In this document: piece after piece, positions 1 through 10,391 of the stretch
Layout: every line of letters begins with the position of its first letter
Position numbering within the stretch: position 1 is the stretch's first letter
Source: Pavlovales sp. CCMP2436
Lineage: Eukaryota > Haptophyta > Pavlovophyceae > Pavlovales
NCBI GenBank assembly: GCA_026770615.1
Contig: MU631508.1
Location: forward strand, 144,233-173,421
Direction: 5' to 3'
Length of the DNA: 29,189 nucleotides
The notes under the pieces: model-generated
What the model saw: the letters and a program-made list of their open reading frames with translations, nothing else
What the model was told of the DNA's origin: nothing
Database searches by the model: none
Translations under genes and position numbers: made by a program

Positions 1-1893
1 TGGGGTGGGCCTCGGGCTCAGTGGTTTTGGGTTTTGTTCAGAGCATTTTCCTTCCCAATTGCGTATCTGGCGCGCCTTCTTTTTATGCTGTTGGATGGAT
101 TCTGGGCTTGCTGGCTCCTGTTTGCGTTTGGATGAGCGCATCACGCGTTGAGGTATGGCCTCGTATTGTATGGTGGGTATGGCCGGTGCTGGTGGCAATG
201 GAGGGGTGGCTGGGGCCGACTTCTGTGGCTCGGCAGGATTGCCCTGGCTCGGTGTGCGCTTGCGGGGCGCGGCTAGGGTTGATTTTGGGCTCGCTGGCTC
301 CTGTTTGGGTTTGGGGCGTTTGTCACTGGCGGCTTGGTGTACTGTTGCCTGGTTGGCATCGGGGGCCCTTTTGGACGCTGAGCGCGTCATGCGCGAGTTT
401 GTGGCAGGTTCGTCCGGGCTCAAATAGTAGCTTGCCTTGTTGAGATAGGTAAAGCTCGAGACTTCCAAATGACTAAGTCTACAGCTAAGTACTGCAAGAG
501 CGTTGTTAGTTAGTTGTTCTTTCATTTGGTTTTCTTCTGTTTGCTATAGGCAGTTACTTGCGTGCCTTCTTGGGGTTTTAGCCGGAGCCCAAGTGGGCGC
601 CGGTAAGGCCCGCGCTCTGCGGCTTGGGCATCAGGGACTGGCCTGCCTTGTGGGCGGCGTCCACGAGGGCAGTCACCTCCAGAAGCCTGGGTACCTCGCG
701 AGCATGCTCGGAGTCGTCTGCTTTGGGGACTGAATGCGCGTATTTGCAGTTCTCGACGCAGCACGGCGCGCACAACTCCTCGGGCGGATGCATTTTGGGT
801 ATGCACATGGCTCATAGGCACGATGTTGGTGTCGGTCTGCGGCGTCGAGGGTGGCTTGGCCTTTCCCTTCATGGTCCGCCAGGCACCGGCGCCGCCAATG
901 ACAGCCGGTTTGAGCGGGTCCACCTCGATGTCGACGGTAGCAACGCCCGGTGTCAGACCCATGCCGGCGGTGGAGTAGCTAGCGCATCGCTCATCGCGAA
1001 GCGTTTCGTGCTCCTTGCATAATTTAGGCACTTAATTGCGAAACGCGGTTCAGAGTAATAGCGATTAATCATGGGGCAAGGTGAGCTGGATAACCCGGGT
1101 TAAGGATGCTAAAATTGGATTTGGCGGGTACTGGTTTAAGGTCGACAGCTGTATGCAGTTGACGAAACCCATGGAATCAGATCGAAGCTTCTCGGCCTCG
1201 AGTAGTACGAGTGTGGTCGATCTCGATCTTGTTGTGGCGGTTTGGGATAGTTGGGAGGATGGTGTTCTCCGTGTTGTGGCGTGGATAGTGCCCTGGCTTG
1301 GATGTTGTCCTAGCGCTCTTTTGGCCCTGTGGAGGTAGGCCCTGTGGGTAGCTTGGGGCGTGGCGTAGTGAGCTGGCCCGGTTAGAGGTGCAAGATGTGG
1401 AGCAGCTTGTACACTGAAGTGTACGGCGGGTATATGGTGTATCGTATGGCAGTCTCGTGGGGAGCTTCTTGAATTCGTGTTGGGCCATGTGCGTGGGCCA
1501 AGCGGGTTGTGTATGTTGGTTCGCTCGCAAGGCGGGTTGTGTTAGTGGGCTGTGTGCATGAGGCTTGTCGCTTGTGCTCATCGCATCGCAACCACGCGCA
1601 GGCCGGATTTGACTGACCCGACCTCCTTTTCCGCGTTGTCTGTTGTAGACGTCCTCCTCGGGGGTGACTGGTCCCGAGGGGTTGGTTGGTGAGCCCTTGA
1701 CATTGCCTTTGGGCTAGGCCCAGCTTGCCCCGTGCGTGCAGTGGTGTGTGGTGGGTGTGCGGGCGAGACGTGCTCGTGGCTAGAGTCCGGCAGCTGCTTT
1801 GCCTCCCCGATGGGCGTTGCGAGGCCCCTATCGGGAGCTGGCCGGTCCACGCGGCCCGTCGCTTCCGGGGGCAAACGGCCCCCATCGTGGAAA
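1..1893. other. GC-rich host flank left of the provirus, no convincing gene
   Basis: This stretch is GC-rich and changes abruptly to AT-rich sequence at about 1894. Open frames exist on both strands, but they overlap each other and show no recognisable domain. Two related segments, near 95-135 and 275-320, share a 'GGCTCCTGTTTG' core, which suggests an imperfect repeat. Nothing here could be assigned with confidence. Confidence 0.6.
578..1031 (-). other. Possible eroded host coding remnant, unassigned
   Basis: Two minus-strand frames follow one another here. The first, read down from 1031, has a plausible soluble composition. The second, read from about 808 to 578, contains a Cys-rich stretch (CAPCCVENC) followed by a basic, Lys-rich end after its stop. 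A single shift near 800 would join them. I recognise no family. The region could equally be chance open frame in GC-rich DNA. Confidence 0.15.
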
Positions 1894-2446
1894 TGACAAA
1901 TGTGTAAAAAAGTAATAAGTATCTAATAAATCTAATAAAAACTAATAAATACTGATAAATGATAATAAATACTTATATTTTACGGTACTATGGTACGGTG
2001 CCCGTACATTATCGTATATTTATACAAGCTCTTACCACTATGGTATGAATAATTTGTGGTTTATTGATATTTTGCGTACTTTTTAATAGATTTGTCAGTA
2101 CTCTGATAAACACTAACAAACATTGGTAAATGATTTTAAACCTTATTATGTACGGCATAGTGACGTGTGAATCTATGTATAGGCCGTATCGACGCAGTCG
2201 TGAGAAGGTTCTACTGAATACTGTTAAACATTGGTAAAATTTATTAAAACCTATTTATATACCGCATAATGTCGTTAGTACCTATACATAAGCCGCCCGT
2301 GACGTAGTCACTGAGAAGGCACTACTGAATACTGTTAAACTTTTATAGATATGGTAAAATATTGGTATATATTGACAAGACACATTTAAATATCTTGATG
2401 TACTGCACTATGGTGTGCGTTTTGATAAAATATAATACATCGACCG
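1894..2446. repeat. Left terminal inverted repeat
   Basis: About 553 bp match the reverse complement of 21213-21766 with scattered substitutions and few indels. An example is the block GGCCGTATCGACGCAGTCGTG, where the right copy has a T in place of the G in CAGTC. Similarity fades inside AATACATCGACCG. The outer 70 bp is a run of TAATAAAT-like repeats. The inner part is built from roughly 110-bp tandem modules (starts near 2118, 2229 and 2341). Each module carries a GACGnAGTC motif, the first two followed by GAGAAGG and CTACTGAATACTGTTAAA, and CACTATGG/CATAGTG motifs recur. Confidence 0.92.
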
Positions 2447-2588
2447 ACCACGACGAAGTCGTTAAGCAGATATTGATAAACTCTTATATTCTCTGATAGA
2501 TACTTATATACTCTCGACAGTCGTATAGCGCTCGTCTATGCGACGGATGTCGCCTAAATGGTTTTACGTTAAAATCATATTTTATAAG

Positions 2589-2681
2589 AATGGGCAGATG
2601 GGCAGCCAAGAACTAAACTATTTTTAATTTGAAACGTTTCCACATGTAAATAGTATGTTTTTGGATGCCCATCTGCCCATT
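2589..2681. repeat. Hairpin A, 16-bp perfect arms with GGG-N5-GGG motif
   Basis: The arm 2589-2604 (AATGGGCAGATGGGCA) is the exact reverse complement of 2666-2681, around a loop of about 61 nt. The whole unit is a diverged, inverted relative of hairpin B. For example, both contain GGGCAGCCAAGAAC followed by AAACT and, later, ACATGTA. It lies between the left TIR and the first gene. The rest of 2447-2995 is AT-rich and holds no supported gene. Confidence 0.85.
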
Positions 2682-2797
2682 TTTCTCTACCTCTACCTCT
2701 ATTATATTCTATATCCTATATATTTCTCTTATAAAGTTAAAAAAGTATATGTATATTAGTATAATATTAATAGGGGAAAGGAAATAGGTGAAGGAAT

Positions 2798-2890
2798 CTA
2801 GGGCAGTAGGGTAGACAAATACAAACTTTTTACATGTAGAGACTTTCCAAATTAAGAACAGTTTGGTTCTTGGCTGCCCTACTGCCCTAG
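2798..2890. repeat. Hairpin B, inverted diverged copy of hairpin A
   Basis: The arm 2798-2814 (CTAGGGCAGTAGGGTAG) pairs with 2874-2890 at 16 of 17 positions, loop about 59 nt. Weaker pairing continues outside the arms (AAGGAAAT..GG on both sides). Read on the minus strand, the unit aligns along most of its length with hairpin A, so the pair are two copies of one stem-loop module in opposite orientation. Confidence 0.8.
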
Positions 2891-2995
2891 TTTTGCCCAT
2901 TTCCTTGGTAGGACAAGTTTCGGCTAAATTTAACGCAACGATAGGATTGCGTGTTTCCCCATTTTTTTAAAATCTAATATATATGTATAAGAGCA

Positions 2996-3384
2996 ATGGA
3001 TAATATTCAGAAATTATACATGGAATTTGATGGTATTAAAATTAAACGAGAATATTTTATATCTGAATATTTTGTTGAACAACGTTTAACCGATAAAATT
3101 ACTATCGATAATAAATTTATTAAATTATATCGTTCAACAATGTTTGAAAATATTAAATCAATTATCAAATTAAAACAAATTACTGATGATGACAATGAAA
3201 TGATCACAAACCTAAAAATTTGCTTGCAGAATACGAATTTTCTGAAGCTAAAAAAAACTTGGAAAATTATCTTAAACTTGTTATGACTGAGACACTAAAA
3301 CATATTGAAATTATGTATATGTCAACCGATAATATTCAAGACTATAAAATTATTATGGATAGCAATCATTCGGCTAAAATCTAA
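2996..3384 (+). pseudogene. Small unknown viral protein gene, one frameshift
   Basis: The frame opens with ATG at 2996, preceded by an AT-rich TATATATGTATAAGAGC upstream sequence. It encodes an acidic/basic, Lys- and Ile-rich soluble protein (N-terminus MDNIQKLYMEFD). The first frame stops at 3286. From about 3222 another frame continues as a plausible helical protein (LAEYEFSEAKKNLENYL) and ends with TAA at 3382-3384. The intact gene would encode about 129 residues. No domain is recognised. It converges, with no gap, on the small minus-strand gene that ends at 3385. Confidence 0.5.
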
Positions 3385-3537
3385 CTATATAGATAGCAAA
3401 TAATCTCTTTTTTTTTTTAACTCTTCATATTGACGTGCCAATTGTTCCAATTGTAAAATGATTTGACCAATTCGTGCATCCCTATCGAAATTATTGCTAT
3501 AATACCGAATACCGATATAATTATATCCATCAGACAT
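3385..3537 (-). CDS. 50-residue coiled-coil protein, unknown
   Basis: ATG at 3537 reads to TAG at 3385-3387, giving 50 residues. The N-terminus (MSDGYNYIGIRYYSNN) is polar and aromatic. The C-terminal half is a heptad-like amphipathic helix (IILQLEQLARQYEELKKK) typical of a short coiled coil. The upstream sequence ACGTATAAGTATAT abuts the ATG, as at other genes of the element. It is divergent from the gene at 3582. Function unknown; it could be a small virion or assembly factor, but nothing proves that. Confidence 0.5.
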   Translation of the reverse strand: MSDGYNYIGIRYYSNNFDRDARIGQIILQLEQLARQYEELKKKRDYLLSI

Positions 3538-3581
3538 ATATACTTATACGTTATATTTTTGATCTTCATGTATTGTAGGAA

Positions 3582-3746
3582 ATGATCGATGTTAATTTAC
3601 TTTGGATGTTCCTCCTTCCGACAATTATACATATTTTGAAATGTTGTTATACTAACGTCAACGAAAATGTTGACATTTCTGACGAAGCTATAATACAAAA
3701 ATCACAAGTGCTAGCGGTATTAATTATCCAAAGAGCTTATCGATAA
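3582..3746 (+). CDS. 54-residue small protein with N-terminal membrane segment
   Basis: ATG at 3582 runs to TAA at 3744-3746. Residues about 6-20 (LLWMFLLPTIIHIL) form one hydrophobic segment, followed by CC and a polar, acidic part and a short basic end (IIQRAYR). The layout suggests a single-pass membrane peptide with a cytoplasmic tail. It is divergent from the 50-residue gene, sharing a 44-bp intergenic stretch with a TTATATTTTTG box. The family is unknown and the gene call rests on the start, composition and position only. Confidence 0.35.
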   Translation: MIDVNLLWMFLLPTIIHILKCCYTNVNENVDISDEAIIQKSQVLAVLIIQRAYR

Positions 3747-3772
3747 TATAAAAAAAAATCATAAAAATATTA

Positions 3773-4855
3773 TTATAAATTAATCATGTCCTCACGTTCT
3801 AAATCTTCCGTCGATGTAGCTATTGTCATGCTTAGAATCTTGTCAGGGTACGATATCCATGTTTTTGATATTGCGTTAGTAATCGAATTATTAATCACGC
3901 CAAGATGAAATTTATTTGTATTCGTTATTAATGGCATACTACCGCCAAAATTTAGCGGATTAACTGTATTTCTAGCTGTACGACTATCACTTAAATAAAT
4001 TTTAAAATCTGCTATGTTATGCGCCTCAGAATAGCCTGTGAATCTTAATAAATTGTTATTGACTCCACCACTATAAGACATATCAAAACCAACGGATGTA
4101 TTTGTCAAAGTGGTGGTAGATTTTACATTATTAAAATATAAATCTATTACTATCTTATTATCTGTACCTACTAACCGATTGATAACTATCTCGACCTGAG
4201 TCCATGCTGTAGTTGAAAGCAAACCATCATTCCCGCTATAAGATGCTGAAGCGTTGAGCTGTGTATAATTTCCATTCGCATCGATGAACATATACGAAAG
4301 CTTGGAATTGTTGACTCGTAGCATCATACCCCTAGATAAGTTGCCAGATCCACTACTCATTGTATTGACTCCGAGATCTGTTATTTTTGGAAGCTTACCA
4401 ATCGTAAAAATTGGCGTATCTTTCGCTGTTGTATTGTTAAGCTTTATTTTAAACAAAATCCTCATACCAGTAGCATTTGCTAATTTACTAGCTATTGATA
4501 TAAACGTATTAGTTGTCGCAATATTCGCATAAAGTGTATACGGATTCAAGACTTTGATATAACCATATCCTGATGGAAGAGAACTATCACTATATAGTGT
4601 ATCAGTAGTGCCAGTGCCCGATCATATAAGCGTAATAGATCGGCCGCTGATATCATTAAGGTTAGTATTAAATCGATATTCTACAAATGATGTAACTACA
4701 TCCACGACTTCACTCGAAAGCTCGTTAGTTCCGAGCAATGCACGAGGCAAACCGGCCGAATAAAATATTATACAAATAGGTAAAGCTGTATAGCTGTTAT
4801 ATCTGGAATTTATCGTATTACTCAATCCTGCAGATGTTTGTCGCGTTATTGTCAT
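3773..4855 (-). pseudogene. LamG/concanavalin-like lectin domain, C-terminal end of the lectin block, TGA-interrupted
   Basis: The frame starts at ATG 4855, overlapping the upstream stop in the arrangement ATGA. It is cut by an in-frame TGA at 4622-4624 and then continues in the same frame to TAA at 3773-3775. It begins with the domain-opening motif VEYRFNTNLNDISGRS and closes near residue 290 with ADFKIYLSD, the same open/close signature as the lectin units upstream. In between is the beta-rich pattern of concanavalin A-like folds (for example WTQVEIVINR, IDLYFNNVKS). A short Thr/Ser/Asn-rich tail follows. It probably belongs to the virion fibre. The TGA could be a nonsense mutation; readthrough cannot be excluded. 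Confidence 0.6.
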
Positions 4856-6390
4856 CGATCTATTGATAGTTCGTTTACAAATGTCGGCGGTAATTGCGAA
4901 TAGTATATTACATTTGGCTCAACTATATAAATTATCGATGTTAAACAAATACTACTGGCTCCGTCTGGATAAATTTTAATATCTGCTCCATTTGACGGCT
5001 TTGTCCATCCGATTTTTGTGCCATTATCGGAAGCTACAATGGGTGGATTACTAAATTGTTTTTTTTTACTGTCGTTAATGACTTTCGCCAAAGCGCCTAG
5101 TGATGCTAAACCCTTTGCGATAAATTTGAAGAAATTCGACACACCGCCAATATCCATCTTCAAACCATCTAAACTGAACTGTGAAGTGATTAAAATATCG
5201 AAAATAATCGTAAACGCGCTCTCTCCAATTGTGAGCGATTGATTTGGATCACCAAAACTTAATAAATGTCCAAACGCTACCGAATCGCTACAAGTTAAGT
5301 AAATTCCTATAGAATAAGCATTTACCGGTACGACTATATCACACGTAGCGCCGTCTTCTCGAGAATCTGCACCACTTGCATTTTCATTATAAGGGATTGC
5401 AAAATATGACGATCCTGTGCGTAATACTAAATCGTTAGCTCCAACGACAGTGTTATCTAGACCTACACCACTTTTATACAGTATAGTTATATTTTTCACT
5501 GGTCTAATATACGGTGCTAAACCTTTGTATTCTTTGTCATAATTCAAGTGTTCTATTGATAAACGATTTGACGACACACATTTGCGCCACATTTTGACAT
5601 TTGTGAATGATTCGCCAGACGTATATTTTCGTTGATGGAGTTTTATGTTGTACTTGCCTATAATATTTGTTGGTTTTGTTAGCTGAACGCTAGCACTCTG
5701 TCCATTTATATACACCGTCAACAATATCGTTTTTGAAATCGTAAAATCGAATCGAGTGACATAACCGAGTGTATAATATACGTTATCAATCGTCAAATAA
5801 TCTAATCCTGTTGAAGTATTTATCGTATTAATATTCACGTTAACGCTTGTTGTCCCAATTATATTTTCAAAATCAAAACTTAAACCACGGATAAATTCTA
5901 ATTCACTTGGCATAGGACTGTCAATAATAGGACAGAATCCTATGCTAAGTATCAAATCGTATGAATATTGCACAACAGTATCGTTGATGTATATATACGA
6001 AAAACTATAATCCTTCACGTCAAACCGGTTAAGATCTCTCAATGCAAATTGGACATTCGCATTATCATTAATATTAAAGTTTTCGAATTTAATAGATTGT
6101 AAATATGTGCTATCGGGGTATATCACTGCGGTGCTACTTGTCGTAGGGCTTGGTAATTGACCGATAACGTCGTACAACGCTAATAAGCTACCTTTGAACC
6201 ATCCAGTCGGCGGTATTGATATAGCTGTTAAATCTATCGCACCCGACAATAGGACGTTTTGCTTGCTTATTAACGATGATCGTATTAACACATTATCGTA
6301 ATTATTAAGAAAATTTAAATAAGCGTTATTTATAGTAGAATTCCTAAAATCGATATACGCCTTCGACTGTTTCAAAATTGACATAGTCAT
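4852..6390 (-). CDS. Fibre/lectin protein with LamG-like domain (512 aa)
   Basis: An intact 512-residue frame runs from ATG 6390 to TGA 4852-4854. The N-terminal 220 residues are beta-rich. Residues about 120-280 include DYSFSYIYIND, LLTVYINGQSASVQL and FTNVKMWRK, the last matching the closing motif of the LamG-like units in neighbouring frames. The C-terminal half is Gly/Ser/Asn-rich and has one hydrophobic patch (FFKFIAKGLASLGALAKVI). It is in frame with the upstream fragment across a TAA at 6409, so it is either a separate gene starting at MTMSILK or part of one giant fibre. The upstream gap is only 18 bp and has no TATA-like box, which favours the second. The following lectin unit overlaps its end. 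Confidence 0.6.
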   Translation of the reverse strand: MTMSILKQSKAYIDFRNSTINNAYLNFLNNYDNVLIRSSLISKQNVLLSGAIDLTAISIPPTGWFKGSLLALYDVIGQLPSPTTSSTAVIYPDSTYLQSIKFENFNINDNANVQFALRDLNRFDVKDYSFSYIYINDTVVQYSYDLILSIGFCPIIDSPMPSELEFIRGLSFDFENIIGTTSVNVNINTINTSTGLDYLTIDNVYYTLGYVTRFDFTISKTILLTVYINGQSASVQLTKPTNIIGKYNIKLHQRKYTSGESFTNVKMWRKCVSSNRLSIEHLNYDKEYKGLAPYIRPVKNITILYKSGVGLDNTVVGANDLVLRTGSSYFAIPYNENASGADSREDGATCDIVVPVNAYSIGIYLTCSDSVAFGHLLSFGDPNQSLTIGESAFTIIFDILITSQFSLDGLKMDIGGVSNFFKFIAKGLASLGALAKVINDSKKKQFSNPPIVASDNGTKIGWTKPSNGADIKIYPDGASSICLTSIIYIVEPNVIYYSQLPPTFVNELSIDR

Positions 6391-6408
6391 CGGTGGATCG
6401 ATAGCATC

Positions 6409-7380
6409 TTAACGACCGTTAACAATATCAGTTGACATTATCGTATCGGTGAACCAAATTTTTATATTCGATAAATAAGGGCTATCTGTGTAAACGCCGT
6501 ATATACGAAATTTATACCAATCTGATGACACCCATCCCCAATGAAATGAACTAATAACAATCCCGCCGAATGCCAAAGGAGTTAAGACTCCATCAACCCA
6601 ACAATTTAAGATAGCCGATGATGTTGGTATTTGAATTATAATATTCGTCCATTTTGTAACACTCAAAGTGGCTATATTTGTCGCACTGTAAAATGCGCTT
6701 CGTGTTCCATTCGGTTCGCAAAAGACAAAATGAAAACTGTTATTTGTTAAAATCCTAAAATTTAAACCTGTACCTGTTCCATTTGATCCTTGTGAATAAG
6801 CTGTACTGGCTAAAGAACCAATTGACCAAACTACAGATGTCTGATTTGTTTCCGTTATGTAAATTTTTACATCGAAAGACATCGTGAACCCAGTACCACC
6901 TGATCCTGTAGCGATTATAGGCCTATTGCTCGATGTTGCTGGATCCCTTGTAATAACAGATAAATCACCACGTCTAAAATACTGTTTTTCATCGATGTCT
7001 CTACCTTGTTCGATTATTGTACCCGATAAATGGGCCTGGTTACCTCTTGTATCGAGATTATCATATAGTAGGTATTCTGAAAATGGTGTTTCGATTGCCA
7101 GAGTTAAATCATCTATTGATGTCTCTTTCAATGTCGGTTTTAAGAATATTTTGAAATCAGATAAATAACAAGTACTTGTGTATATTTGTAATAAATTTGT
7201 TGTTACATTAGTGGCTGTAAATAATCGTAACAAATTTATTACTGCACCAGTCGCTACATACGTCTGTAAAATATTATCGATATAAATATCAACTTGTCCA
7301 ATATAAGATATGACTACGTCGTAATGTTTCCATATATTTATCGTATTGAATATATATAACGTAAACGTTCGTCTAAAAGT
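6409..7380 (-). pseudogene. Fibre segment: end of lectin unit 1 and complete lectin unit 2
   Basis: This is in frame with 7381-8949 and separated from it only by the TGA at 7381-7383. Before the first Met the frame encodes the second half of lectin unit 1, closing with LSDFKIFLKP. Unit 2 then opens with SEYLLYDNLDTRGNQ and contains FTMSFDVKIYITE, VVWSIGSLAS, WTNIIIQIP and a closing LSNIKIWFTD. This is the order expected of LamG_3/concanavalin A-like domains, which are common sugar-binding modules. It ends at TAA 6409-6411. Together with the stalk it would form the receptor-binding head of a virion fibre (inferred). Confidence 0.6.
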
Positions 7381-8949
7381 TCATAATCGACCAAATCTAA
7401 CGCGCATATTTGTAGAATTAAATAAAATGCTAATTCCCTCACATACAGTCTCCGTGTTGCTTGAAGTTGTAGCATCATAATAGTCTCCAATTGAAAATAT
7501 TTTTTGATAACTAGAGTCCGTAATATTCTTAAAATTTAATGATATAACCATACCCGTGTTTAGTCCAGTAATCGATCCAAATATAGTATGTTGAATTGTA
7601 ACCGGATCGAGTAGCGTTTCGACCATGCCATCATCGAATTGAATATATGTTTTATCAGTCAACGGTTCAATTTTATATATTTCGTCAGACGCACCTGTAT
7701 ACGTTAAATAGTTATTCTTACCGCTCGTATCCATATTATTTATGAAACGGTACTCGGCAAAAGCTGACCCAACACGGTTTACAATAGGCTCGGCTGACAA
7801 ATTGACGACAGAACCGTATGGGATTTGTTGATTAAATGGTAATCTTAAAGTATACAAGTCAAGATTTTGATTTGTCATAAAACCGTCAAATCGTTGCGAA
7901 TAATCGGCTTCCAAAAACTTAAGATTGCTGACTACTGGGACGCCTGCGTGTGTTGTTAACGCAATTATATGACTTTCTATATTCGGTATATTTGGACTCG
8001 ATATAATTCCTGTAAAATTTGCTCCTGATAATGACGCTTTTAACGATAATTTAATATCAGTGTTTACGATGCTTTCTTTCAAATTAATTTTATCATTGAG
8101 AGATAGCGCATAGGAATCGCTAGCTAATGTCCGAGTATTCAGTGTTGATATATTGCTATTGGTTACAGTATTAGAACTGCTAAAATCGCTTTGATTTGTT
8201 TTTAATGATATATTGCTATTTATAAAAATATTATTTAAACTCAAATCGCTTTGGTTCGTTTTGAGTAACAGATTACTTGATTCATGAATAATATTCGAAT
8301 CATATCGTAAATTTGAAGAATTAACATTATTCTTTAGAATTGTAAAATCGCTTTGGTTTGTTTTGAATGATATATTGCTGGCATTTACAGCCATTGAATT
8401 TGTAATGTTGCTGTTATTGTTGTTATATGTAGCTATATCAACTTTTAACGACATTAGGCTGTCTGATTCTGACTTTGTATAACGATTATCAAAACTAATA
8501 TTAGCGTTATATTTGTATTCATCAAAATCCATAATCGGCAATTTGCTTGGCAATAGCGTGTTAATACCCACGATATTTAACGTATTTAGTGAAATTGCTA
8601 CTCCTGCCGTGATTAAACCTAATGCGTTCGTACTCGATAAAACAAGCGCCGATATTCCTATGTTGCTCGCTGTTGTTACATTGCTATTTATTTGTAAAAC
8701 ACCTTGATTATAATCGGTAATATTATGTTTAAGATTGATACTATTATCGTAGCGATTATTTGAAGAGTTAATGACATTGCTAAATACATTTTGATCAGAA
8801 ATATTAAATTTTAATGCCAAATTGCTTGATATATTTATGTTATTCGCATTGTATAATGTAGTGCTTATTTTCGTATTGATATATTTTCGTATTGATATTA
8901 GAAGTATTTGACGAAACAACATTTGATAAACTAATAAAATCCTGATCAT
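7381..8949 (-). pseudogene. Fibre segment: repeat-rich coiled-coil stalk plus start of lectin unit 1
   Basis: From about residue 25 the frame encodes an Asn/Ser-rich, heptad-like region. A SNISLKTNQSDF motif recurs about four times (DNA copies near 8163, 8241 and 8341), typical of trimeric fibre stalks. Lectin unit 1 opens at AEYRFINNMDTSGKN and runs into an in-frame TGA at 7381-7383. The frame is open and homologous beyond it, so the stop interrupts a domain. The nominal N-terminus is an artefact: a 16-bp tandem duplication at 8868-8899 shifts the frame there, and the true protein continues upstream into the 234-bp repeats. The product is probably a virion surface fibre. Confidence 0.6.
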
Positions 8950-9469
8950 TATTCACTTAACTGGTTGGTCTATTTTGTAATTCTAATATATTGCTATCAT
9001 AGCGAATATTTGAAGAACTAACAATATTGCTAAATAAATTTTGATCAGAAATATTAAATTTTAATGCCAGATTGCTTGATATATTTATGTTATTCGCATT
9101 GTATAATGTAGTGCTTATTTTCGTATTGATATTAGAAGTATTACTACCGACCGTATTCGACAGATTTATAAAATCCTGATCATTATTTACCGAACTTAAT
9201 GGTCTGTTTTGTAAATCTAATATATTGCTATCATAGCGAATATTTGATGAGTTAACGATATTGCTAAAAACATTGTGACCAAAAATATTATATTTAATGC
9301 TGTGCTGTTATTCAGATTTACATGATTTAAGTTGTAATTTACGGTATTAATTTTCAACCCAATATTTGAAGTATTTGACGAAACAACATTTGATAAACTA
9401 ATAAAAGACTGATCATTATTTACCGAATTGGTTGGTCTGTTTTGTAATTCTAAAATATTCGAATCATAT
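8753..9469. repeat. Three tandem 234-bp (78-codon) repeats in the fibre stalk
   Basis: Units begin at about 8753, 9002 and 9236, with a partial match from 9470. The spacing is 234 bp, plus 16 bp in the first unit because of the internal duplication. 234 is a multiple of three, so the repeats keep frame. Each encodes an Asn/Ser-rich stretch ending in a recurring 'ILELQNRP' plus 'NNDQ.FI.LSN' signature. Small indels and a TAA in the shared NRPTS position break the frame between units. Confidence 0.8.
8868..8899. repeat. 16-bp tandem duplication that shifts the fibre frame
   Basis: TTTTCGTATTGAT(A) at 8868-8883 is repeated immediately at 8884-8899. The next 234-bp unit (near 9120) has a single copy, which shows the duplication is recent. 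Sixteen is not a multiple of three, so the reading frame of the fibre is lost here. Confidence 0.85.
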
Positions 9470-10271
9470 CTAAAATTTGATGTATTAATAACATTCTCAA
9501 TGTGTTGAATAATGACCCATTGACTTTATACGATAGATATGTATCAGTATCCTGGCTTGTATAATAATTTACAAATCTGTTTGTATTTGATGTAATCATA
9601 TTATCATATCTAATATTTGACAATTCTACGATTGTTTTATCTGCTTTTGTGTCGACTATTGTCGTGATGTCTATTACATCATGCTTTATAACATCAATAG
9701 CATTAGAATTTGATATAACTCTACCGTCTAAATTTAAAAACCCTTCGTCGATCTTGTTCACGACCTGGCCGCCTAGTGTCATGCCGCCTGATATTAAAGT
9801 CGCACCGACGATGTTTTTGATATCGCTAAGTTCGTTAAGGGTATTATTAATTACTGCGTTAGCTGCATCCTGAAGCAAATCTTTTATAGCTTGAGTTGTG
9901 AGATAATCATTAAATTCTCCTTTTGATAAATATGTATTTGCTATATTGTTGTTTTGATTATTTTCTGAAGTAATATATTCGGATGACAAGAGTCTCAGAT
10001 TCATGGCTTCATTTGATGCTGTCAATTTTGTATTTATTAGAGATATTTTACTATCTAAAATTCCTAAATTTCCGTTTGTTACTCCTAGATTCCCGTTTGT
10101 TATTGCTAAATCTCCATTCGTTGTGCTAATATAAGAATCTATTCAACTTAATTGATTATTTGTTTCTGTTTTAAACACATTTAACGAACTGCCTAATGAT
10201 GTTATATTACATGTGTTCGAATTTGTAATAGCCGTTAATTCGTTGAACGCTTGCTCTCCGAAAACCGACAT
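9450..10271 (-). pseudogene. N-terminal part of the giant fibre protein
   Basis: The likely start is ATG 10271 (MSVFGEQAFNEL), directly downstream of an ATATATTATAAG box. An in-frame TGA at 10143-10145 interrupts the frame, which continues open as ISTTNGDLAITNG with an xTNGxLxI triple repeat. The following helices (AIKDLLQDAANAVINNTLNEL, a Gly-rich GGMTLGGQVV turn) look like the virion-anchored end of a fibre. A shift near 9510 moves the real frame into the 234-bp repeats. The whole fibre would cover 10271 down to 6409 or even 3773, roughly 1,300-2,150 residues. The spike role is inferred from the coiled-coil stalk plus lectin heads. Confidence 0.55.
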
Positions 10272-10391
10272 CTTATAATATATTGGAGATTTTTTTCTAT
10301 ACCATTTATATATATGTTTGGTCAAATTAGAAAACAAAGAGATTAATTTTTTGGTTGACCTACAAGAAGCACTTTTTTGTTCAATAGATAT

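Noticed and set aside
2709..2900. 63-codon minus-strand open frame
   Set aside because: It coincides with hairpin B and AT-rich spacer, has low-complexity Ile/Phe/Tyr composition and no promoter-like box.
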